Positions 19,261 through 27,968 of a stretch of 27,968 nucleotides of DNA are shown here, piece after piece (positions within the stretch are counted from its first letter, which is position 1; each line of letters opens with the position of its first letter). The DNA is taken from positions 1-27,968 of the forward strand of contig FMBT01000660.1 in NCBI GenBank assembly GCA_900095095.1, written 5' to 3'. This DNA is from Fragilariopsis cylindrus CCMP1102 (taxonomy: Eukaryota > Bacillariophyta > Bacillariophyceae > Bacillariales > Bacillariaceae). A program made the position numbers and the translations under genes. The notes beneath the pieces were generated by a model that saw only the letters and a list, made by a program, of their open reading frames with translations, was not told where the DNA came from and ran no database searches.

Positions 19261-22200
19261 TCACTCCATTGAGAACTTAGACGAAACGAATTCGTTTGTG
19301 AGCATACTTCTTTGACGAGAGAGGGGACAAGGAAATGTAATTGCAACCGTCATTTCAACATGTGTAGTCGTTGCTCCATCCTGTGTATCATTCGGTTTGC
19401 TGTACCGAAAACGTCGGTGTTCGTGTCCAAAACCATCTTTTATTCCTCTTCTTGGGTCCAAAGAATCCGCATAGACTAGACCAATATCAATGTATGTGAC
19501 ATCTGGATTTATTATGTCTGGCTTAGTGATCCCTGTTCCAAATACGATGGCTGTTGCATCAAGATCCTCCAAAAGTGCATTCCGAATTCGTTTGCCGAAA
19601 GCATTGCATATTGCAATTTCGGATAGATCTGAATTCTTCGGCATAGACTGTGAAGCTTGTTCGATAACATCTTTGGGTACGCGACAGATGCATGGATTAT
19701 TCCATTCAAGATATGTTGGAAGTGTAGTACTCTCTTCGAATCGTCTTGGTTTCCTTCCTGAAAGCAACAATCTTACATAATAGGGTTGGCCTTCGCCCCG
19801 CTGTGGCATCTCGTTTTTAGACTTAAGTGACTTGGAGCTAATTGGCGCGTCTTGGACAGCAAGAAGTAGTCTTTCCGCCACTTTTGTCATTTCCCCTGTG
19901 ATACTTGCCATAACCTTACGTATATATGCCACCTCCTCAACGTATTGCTTTCGTTGCAGGATTTTATGTAATCTATCTCCTCTAGTAGTAGTATTTTTGC
20001 AGGTGATCTCGTAGTCATCAAATACACCCATCACAATCTTCAATAACGACTCCAGCCGTGTGTATGCTAAATCATCCATTCCTCCTTCTCGACCGTACAT
20101 GTGGACCGCCTCTTTCGAAACGGACGTTAGCAATGAGCACATACCTTCAAGATTTAATTGGGGTAACTTCAAACTATTGGATTCTTCATTGGGAGTAGCT
20201 ATCAGTTCGGGCTCGAGGAAAGAATTAGCAAAAGTCATGACTTGAGTATTGCCTTGCTCTGGGTTGCCCATTGCCTCACCAACAGTTGATAACCACAATG
20301 ATCGACGACCATCAGACCAGAGAGAAAATCTAGTTGGTCTCCAGGCGTTTTTTAGATGAGGAATGGCATCAGAAATAGTCCTTGCACACATTATTAGACT
20401 TTCTGCCGCTTCAATCCAATGTCCCTTCGCCTCATGCAACGATTTTAGAGTCAGAAGCCATCGAAGTCTTTGCATTGGAGCAGTCTCGGGTGCAAAGTAA
20501 TTTGCAGCCTCAAACAAGGACTCTTCGTCTGCGTCAAAAGTGTAGTTTTCCTTTTTCTGAGGAGATATTCGTGTACCGACTACAATACAGTCATCTCCAC
20601 GCAGTCTCATCTCAATTAGTACACCGTCTATGATGGCTTGAGATGCTCGACAAAACACAGACAAAATCGGAGATAGCTGTGGATCTACACGGTCGTCGTC
20701 TAAAGGGTTAGCGTCTTCAATATCAGCAAAGGATCTCCGAAGAGGCCAGATAGATTTCTCAGCTTCTTCGAATGACGTAATGAGACCACTAACACTACAA
20801 AGTGCAATCTCCCGTGCAACAACTTCAGGTAACACGGTAGCAAAAATCAGGACGACATCATCAATGTTTCCGTGCAGATCAAAGACACCACAAAGGAGGG
20901 AAACGACGAAGTCAACTGCAATTGATCTTACAGATAGAGCAACACTGTTCATCAGGCCTATAATTATTCGTATCCAATGTTGAAAATGAGCACCAGTAGT
21001 GTCTAGGAACATTTGAGTTCCAAACTTTTCAAAAGCTTGTATGGCTCCACCGACAGCTCGCAAATGAGTAACAGTCGACTGAGGTGTGGTCAAAACGTGG
21101 AGAAGCAAATCCAGAATTCCTTGAATCATTTTTCTTTGCTCGTCCGGAACAGATGAGGTGGAATTAACGCATTCCTCGACCACTAGAATAGTCGTGGCAC
21201 ACAAAGTATTGAATGATTCCTGGAGCAGCCACGGCGAAATACCTTTGTCGATTTCTAGAGGAAACATGCAGTGTCTTTGTTGATCAACGAAGCTTTGAAA
21301 TGTCGAACTACCTAGTCGAAGAAGACGGATGAACCGATGAATTCTCAGATCCGATGGGTTACTATACGATCGAATGCACTCTCTGATCAAGCCCTCTGGA
21401 GATTCCTGAAGAATGTATACAAAACATAAAAGCCAGACAGATCGGACCTTATGGGTCGATTCCATACGTGCCAGCCATCGCACGCTTGCCAAAGATTTTC
21501 CAAAAATGGGTTTGGTAAAAAGTGCCGCTATTCTCCCTCGACTACTTTCCTTCTGAAATCGTCTATCCATCGCATGGCGGCGGAGAAGAAGCTCGTAAAC
21601 ACATGATATGGCATGGACAGCAATTGATTGGAACATCAACAAGTCAGCTCGTTTCAAGAACGCTGTAGGTCGTCTCTTCAAAGAAGATTGCAGTGGAGTA
21701 TTACTGTTTCTTGAATCTTGAGTTTCGATGTTGGCAATAGCTTCCACCACAACAGCCTCGCAAGAAAGGGCGCACATCGATAGACTTTCGTTTGTTAGAA
21801 TGGAGGCAAGCCATCCATTCCTTGGGATCAATCCATCGCCAATGGAATTATCTTCGTTATGATCTTGATATTCGTTAGGAGACGTATCGATTCCGTATTG
21901 CATAGTCCAGGAAGATTTTTTTGCTGATGATGAAAAATGCTTACTTGAGTATCGTAGAGGAAAGTTCAGGGCAACAAAATTAGGAAGTACTGCAAGTTTC
22001 TCAACAGTTCGAAGACGAAGTTGCCGTGAACATTTAGTTCGATGAAGAGACGTTTCGTTCCATTCAAAAGGTATACTCTCATTTGAGCCGTCGTGATCCG
22101 TTTCGCATGACCGGAGCGTCATGATGAATTTACTTATTATAGCTTCCATATGCGCCGGGTGAAAAATTGCAAAAAGACCAACTAAAAAATCGACGACATG

Positions 22201-25200
22201 ATCACAGGCATCAATGGCATCATCTAGAGTGCCATATTCAGTTTGTTGTTGCAGTTCTGTCATTGCTTGTCCCATCAGTCCAATAGCCAGCATCTCCACA
22301 AAAGATTCGAAAACATGCTCGTGATCTTTATCTAGAATGCAACGGACTGCCTTCTGCTTTGAATCTTCGTCATTTGATCGTATCTCAAACAAATAGATTT
22401 GAGCAAGATTGGCAACAATATGTCTATCTGTAGATGAAACATTGCAAAATCATTATCCTTTTCTCCTAAAAAATTGATGACGTTTGATGCATTCTGATGA
22501 AGGGTGCTTACGTAATCCTCCCAGGCCTGTAACCATAGTACCATAATAGATTCGTAAACATAAAGGCCCCTTGCAATCGTATGTAGTCTTTTTTGGTTAC
22601 CATTATCACGTTGAATAGAAAACTCGAGTTTTTTACAATTCCGTGGCCCACGAAATAGACCATATATGGGATGATAAGGAGAAGCGTCTGTATCATCCTT
22701 TTCTAGAATAGAGTCATCGTCGTCAAGATCGGAACCAGGGAGAGATATTAGGTGTAAGACATCCTCCATGATTGGCTCAATATTTGGTTTTGTGCTGTTT
22801 GAGACGGTCAGATCTTGCTTTGTCTCGCTATTCACCAAGGTTGAGGACGCATTACGGGAAGTTGGCCTACAAAGAAACGCCGCCAAACCAGGTGTAACCG
22901 TGACACAAGGAGCGAGCATCACTTGGGCTGCTGATTTCATCCGCTTTCCAAGCTTCAATTCTGACATTGAATGCTGATATGCAGCGAAGCCAATCTCTTT
23001 AGGATCTTTTGACTGGTTCTCAGCATGCTCAAGACTATTGAATGAAGGAGAATGATTTTCATTTAATGACTTTCCCTGAGAAGAGGATGTCATCTTTGTC
23101 TTCTCGAATGTATTTCTTGCCTCTATGAGCTGTGCTTCTGCATGTCTGGTTGTCGTGAGCGTCACGACTGTCTCGTCATCATCAAATAGTGTAGTAACAC
23201 GTCCTTGGTCACCACCCATTTCAGCCTCTAGTCTCATATGATCTGTTTTTGACGCTCCGTAAGCAACTCGCGAAAAAGGGACCTCAGATGACTCGATAGC
23301 TGAATATGATCTAGAAAGGCGTATATCGATATCCGAACTAACTGAGTGTCTTTTTCGTCTCCTTATAGCCCCGCCATCAAATTTTTCTTCCTCTCCTTCC
23401 TCAACAAAATCTAGTAGGATGGAAGAGCTTTTATGCTTTGGCTCTGCAAAAAAATCAGAAGCTGAATCATCTTCAGTTGCTTCTCCTTGTGTTATCCCAT
23501 AATTCGATGGCTCGTCAAAAGAATCTATGGTTGACTTGATAAAAAGATCGATGCGGCTCTTGAACGACTTGACTCTTTGGAAGAGAACCAACAAACTCAA
23601 CATGTTATTCATAATGAACTTTTCGCTGGTTTCTATATCCTGCCCAGATGTTGTTTTGGTGAGGTTGCGTACATGTAAAAAGAAAAGAGATTCAAAGTGA
23701 CCAGCCATAGCGCTTACAGAGGCAGTAGAAAGTAATGACGAATAAGAAACCTTTTCTGGGAAAGTTTCAGATCCTCGAGATGACGTCGATCGACCAGCTC
23801 TACTTGTAGTGATCGCCATTTCTTCCAAATTATTAGGGTTCCCCCTATTTCCTATTTGTCCATCAATGCTCGCGGCAGGAAAACCACGCAATACAGCAGC
23901 AACCGCTGGATCTGATACGTGGATTGAACTCACAAGTCGAGTTTCGACTTGTAGTTGGAAGTCTCCCAATCTGAGACGATGGCAGCCATTCGGAATAACC
24001 GTTGTGGCCTTCAAACCAAATTTCTGATCCCGAGTCGATGAAGAGCTTAATGGAATCGTAGTTTCGGCAATTTGCCTAAGGCTTATTCCGCAATCTTCCC
24101 CACTATTGGTACTACACGACTCAACATTTGCCGTTGACGATGGTTCATCAGCATAGTCATTGAGCTCGACGGAGAATAGCGAAAATTGCAAGTAGTGTCT
24201 ACCGTCTAAGATTGTTGGTAGGTTCATTTTAAATTCGTCACGAAGAGGAATACCCGCTCGAGGATCGTCTATCGGTTGTCCTTTGGGTGTAAACGAATAA
24301 TCGGAATTTTCTGTAGGAATGCGAGTAAACACAGATCGTAGTAGATTTGATCCGCCCCAGGATGCAGGATTATGGAAACTAGTATTAATTTCAATATGTG
24401 ATCCAATCACTCCCTTTTCGTTTGCAGAAGGAAGACTCTGGATCAGTCGTATTCGAACAGTGTAGCGCATGGGACATTCTCCTTGTTTGGAACTCGGTTT
24501 GCCAACCACGCCACCTATTGTACTATCATCTTTGGATTTTAGTACCAGTAAACGTGGGTAAAGATACAACAAATTCAGCATGGATCTATGATCATACTCC
24601 AAGCTCTTATCTGGTTCTGGCGACAAGAACAAGACTTCTCGGAATTCTGAAGAGTCCATGTGTTCGGCAAGTCTGGTCGAAGGGAGTCGTACGAGATCTG
24701 AACGTTTAGCGGAGCTTGCTGATGGCATTCCAGTGTTTGTCTTTTTTGGATCTATCATAATTGCTGAGTCTCCAGACACGTCAACTAGAATTCTGGGAAG
24801 GACGAGCTCTCTTGATTGATCGCTGTCGCCTTTACCACTACCCCCTTTACTTTGACTACTACCCGAAGTTTTCACAGATATCTTGTCTTTCAACTCTGGA
24901 GGTGTTATCAGCATTGATTGTAAAAAGTCAACGTCTAAATTGGATGTAAATAGAGTGGCTGAACCTGGAATTAAGGGAGTGTCTTCAATATTCTGTCGGT
25001 AGTCATTGAAGAAGATAAAGAAACAGAGGAGGATATTTTTGGGTTGGAAGATCCCAGATCTCTTTTAGACATTCGTCGTGGAGTCATAAATCTACGAACA
25101 CTCCCCTTCCTCTTTAATGGAGACGCAAGTTCTATTGACGACGAGTCAGGAAATTGAGAAGCGGAGCTCACAGATTGATTGTCTCCTCCTCCTCCGCTAA

Positions 25201-27885
25201 TACCTCTAGTGACTCCTGAAAGGGATGATACACTTTTCAATAATCCGGAAGCTTCAGTGGTATCATCAATACCGACAGGTTGAATGGTTGGAGAAACCAC
25301 CTTCCGTAATCGTCGTAAGAAATCTTCTTGAGATTCCGAATGACTCGGAAAAGCATGCAGGTTCATACCCTGCTGCACCTGACCCCGAGGCCACGTGTTG
25401 TTTCTACTCGAAGCATGACTATCCTCCGGAAACAAGCTGGTTATTCCGAAGCAAAGAGGCGACATAAATTGCGTTCCGTAGGCTTCAAAGGTGGCATTGG
25501 ATCGAAGAAGAGCTTTTTCGATATCTGTCTCATCTGCTGTGATAGTAGTGTCACTATTAAAACGTGCAGATTTAGATTTTTTCATTGAATCTTTCTGAAA
25601 AAGTTTATTTTTCAACTTTTTCCTCAAAGTCTTCCGATCTGATGATGACGAGGATGTTATATCGTATGAATTGCTATTATTGTTACCTCCTTTGGCCCAA
25701 TAAGCTGTTATGGAATCTTTATGCGTTACTTTGTAAACCTGTAGGACAACGTATAGATCATCATCGGTCTCTACGTTACCTGTTAATGAGCTATGAGCAA
25801 AAATAGCCTTGTGCTTTCTTTGATTCCACAATTGCGTCAACAGACTCGCATCTTCCCCGTTTTTGTCAATATTGGTTTATCGTCTTTGTTTTGGTGGTGG
25901 TTCCGTGTTTGATCTTGCAAAGCGTCCAATTGGAGCTTACCACGCCAATCTCCTGCGGGAAAGTAAAATTCTTCGCTGAGTTTTCCCTTTATAAGAGAAT
26001 ACAAAGCTAGAGAGCAGACAAGTGGTTCCATTTTTCCTACAGAAAATTCTACTACCAATGGACTCACTAGTGTGTACCTTAATCCAGGCGGTCGATCATG
26101 AAAAGGTCGTGGTCTCCAGCCTAATGTTCCACTGTAAATTGCATCAAGGGGCGGTGCCAACATATTCGTGGCCCGCTCTACTGCATCGTCCCGCGACGAT
26201 TCGTGCCTTCGTGAAAAATGACGATTGTTACGTTCCTTCGCTCGTATCAAATCTTTCCCTGCAAAGGGCATTCCCGGTAATCCCGGATTTCTACGACGTT
26301 TTTTGTTTCTTCCTTTCCTATCTTCCTTGTTCTTGTTAGTATTACCATGAATACTATCATTATCATTTTCGTCAAAGTCATCCTCATAATCTTCTTCTAC
26401 AGCTTTTCCTAGATCATCACCGGTAACTAAAACGACCAATCTAGGACTAGCTTCTTCCCATTGTGTCTCACAACGGATTTCTTCTTGCTTTTGTGATATT
26501 TCTTCCGCACTAGCGTTAGGAAATCCCACATCGGTTCGCATCGGTAACCGATGCTTTTTATTACTCAATAGAGGTGGGTCTTTTGGCAAGGCTGCAGTCG
26601 TCGCTCGTACCGGATCGATAGACCGATACCTACCATCACGTCGTTTTTTTCGATGATTAGAATCGACGTTGTTATCGTTATTGTTTCCCCAAGTTGTATC
26701 ATTATTATCTCTTATTAATTTTGCTGCGATTATTATCTTCTTCTTCCTCTTCTTCTAATTCTTCTCTCCAGAATACGTCAACAGCCGAACCGACACTGTG
26801 CGAAAATGCTAATTGACGGACGTGAGTAACACTTGACAATTGTTGCAAGACACGCCAATGCTGTAAACTGGGTGAATTTTTCGACTACTATTATTACTGT
26901 AGACTCACTGCTGCTTTCATTATCACCACCTAATGTCACAAGATAGGGTGGTAATTTCTTATCGAAGGCTGTTCGTTCTGCCACACACACAAGCCGAACA
27001 GTCACCGACATAGCATCGTCTTCGCATTGGAATTCTTTATTATTACCATTGTTATTGCTGCTTTTTTATTTCCATTATTCTTCGCCCGTTGTTGCCGACG
27101 TAGCTTCTTCTGCTGCTGATGCTGATAAGAATACGATGACGTTGCTCTTGTTGCAGTTCTTTCTTCGATTTTTTGCGACTGTTGCTGTTATTGTTCTTAT
27201 TGTTTTTCTTGTGACCGGATTCCTCCAACAGACGACGGCCGCTGTGAATAATTCCAACTTTATGAGTCGCAGCGACTTTCACGGTACTTGGATTGTTGTT
27301 GTTGTTGATGGACGGCATCGACAACGACTCTCTCGTTGTTGATATCATGTCATGATTGTTATTGATGTTGTCGTCTTGTGTCAGATACATCGTTGAACTT
27401 TTATTAACATTGTTTGGATTATTCTGGGGTGAAAGATAGAATCGTGACAACGCCCCCGATTCATCATTCAATGTGTCAACAGTAGGTGTTGAATATATAA
27501 GAGCTTCGTCGTGACGATACGGTTGCTGCTGATCCCCATTCGTTGTAGTCATCGTCGACGGCGGCGGCGGCGGCATGATGTTGTCGTTGTCATTGTCATT
27601 GTTGTCGTCGTCGTTTTTTCCTTCTTTGACCGAGACCGAACCATCAGCATTGTTATCGCTGCCATTGCCATTGGCGGCTCCTGTCGACTTCCCTCTTCCT
27701 GTCTTACGGAACATCTCGATCCAGAATTCTAAAGTCAAATTAAATTGGGACAATAATGTTCGATAAGGTACAGTATGACAAACCCATTGATCATGTTCTG
27801 TAGTACCAGTTAATAATGTAACAGCGGGCCGCGCGTATAACTGCGGGAATAATGAGACACCTAATTTGCCTTCTCTATTAAATAT
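19261..27885 (-). CDS. DOCK-family guanine nucleotide exchange factor, 5' partial, frame interrupted
   Basis: Seven collinear open pieces make one protein. N-terminal part: an acceptor-like ATTAG at 27888-27886 opens a frame beginning IFNREGKLGVSLFPQ, so the start lies outside the window. Then come SIDPVRATTAALPKD, VCSLALYSLIKGKLSEEFYF and DLYVVLQVYKVTH, matching the DOCK segment before DHR-1. DHR-1 (C2-like, lipid binding), about 24600-24130, contains LLYLYPRLLVLKSK and HYLQFSLFSVEL. The alpha-solenoid middle follows, with FIRLLRLGSSTFQSF. DHR-2 (Rac/Cdc42 exchange), about 20500-19261, has RLRWLLTLKSLHEAKGHWIE, PYYVRLLLSG, PDVTYIDIGLVYA and HEHRRFRY. It stops soon after the segment matching the usual EEFVLTPIE, so lobe C with the nucleotide-sensor valine is missing. 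Frame changes occur near 27064, 26880, 26720, 25860, 24992 and 22448. Candidate introns fit three of them: 25940-25852 (GTAAGC), 25171-24993 (GTGAGC...ACAG) and 22511-22384 (GTAAGC). The others sit in A/T runs. Confidence 0.75.
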
Positions 27886-27968
27886 CTAATGCGGTAAGTG
27901 CATAAGTTTTACCATCTACCCCCTCCCCCCCGGAACCCGGAAAGCAAAAAACTAAAGTTTTTTTTATC
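27886..27968. other. Upstream flank or intron of the DOCK-type gene
   Basis: On the minus strand this ends in CACTTACCGCATTAG just before the open frame, which looks like an intron acceptor. A C7 run and a T8 run are near the window edge. No exon could be placed here. Confidence 0.4.

Noticed and set aside
27714..27753. ATG at 27714 (MFRKTGRGK) as the start of the DOCK-type protein.
   Set aside because: The same frame is open for another 57 codons upstream with ordinary protein composition, up to an acceptor-like site at 27886, so this methionine is probably internal.
27890..27900. GCGGTAAGTG on the plus strand is a perfect splice donor.
   Set aside because: No plus-strand open frame leads into it; the coding frame here is on the minus strand.

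Overview
This is AT-rich nuclear DNA from a unicellular eukaryote, most likely a diatom or a related stramenopile (inference). The support is: short spliceosomal introns with GT...AG ends; a secreted BspA-type (DUF285) leucine-rich-repeat protein with a Cys/Lys-rich tail of a kind familiar from diatoms; a two-domain AlgH-like (DUF179) protein with an N-terminal targeting sequence; a PPR-SMR protein; a DOCK-family protein; and long Asn, Asp and Ser runs encoded by triplet microsatellites. I see no viral, plasmid, CRISPR or bacterial-operon structure.

Layout. At 1-858 (+) lies the 3' part of a PPR-SMR gene. From 1.4 to 5.4 kb (+) are two broken genes: a flavodoxin-fold gene whose homologous pieces are scattered over all three frames (1572-2588), and a BspA/DUF285 repeat gene whose start codon and frame are broken several times (2975-5368). 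Two tandem duplications (22 bp and 52 bp) lie between them. At 5875-8376 (-) is an 833-residue protein with a short LRR/LRR-cap segment and a C-terminal SDDEL repeat. It diverges from a Lys/Asp-rich, probably nuclear protein at 9016-9753 (+). At 10284-10676 (-) is a small two-exon Cys-rich protein, assembled here by splicing. At 10996-11466 (+) is a probably dead acidic open frame. At 12022-14684 (-) is a two-exon, 839-residue protein with the spaced motifs of a very divergent protein kinase fold. At 15502-16710 (+) is a secreted Asn-rich protein, and at 17262-19196 (+) a double AlgH/DUF179 protein. At 19261-27885 (-), running off the right edge, is a DOCK-type Rac/Cdc42 exchange-factor gene with DHR-1 and DHR-2 regions.

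The genes do not form a pathway or operon; each stands alone, as usual for a compact protist genome. The most striking pattern is uneven integrity. Six loci totalling about 10 kb of coding sequence are free of breaks. Three loci (flavodoxin, BspA, DOCK) carry many one-base frame changes, mostly in short A or T runs, and DHR-2 of the DOCK gene ends before its last lobe. Either these three genes are decaying, or the consensus has local homopolymer errors, or (for part of DOCK) short introns explain the jumps. I set out the competing readings rather than choosing silently.

Limits: homology calls are by eye from remembered family motifs; no search was run. Splice sites are inferred from GT/AG context and phase.
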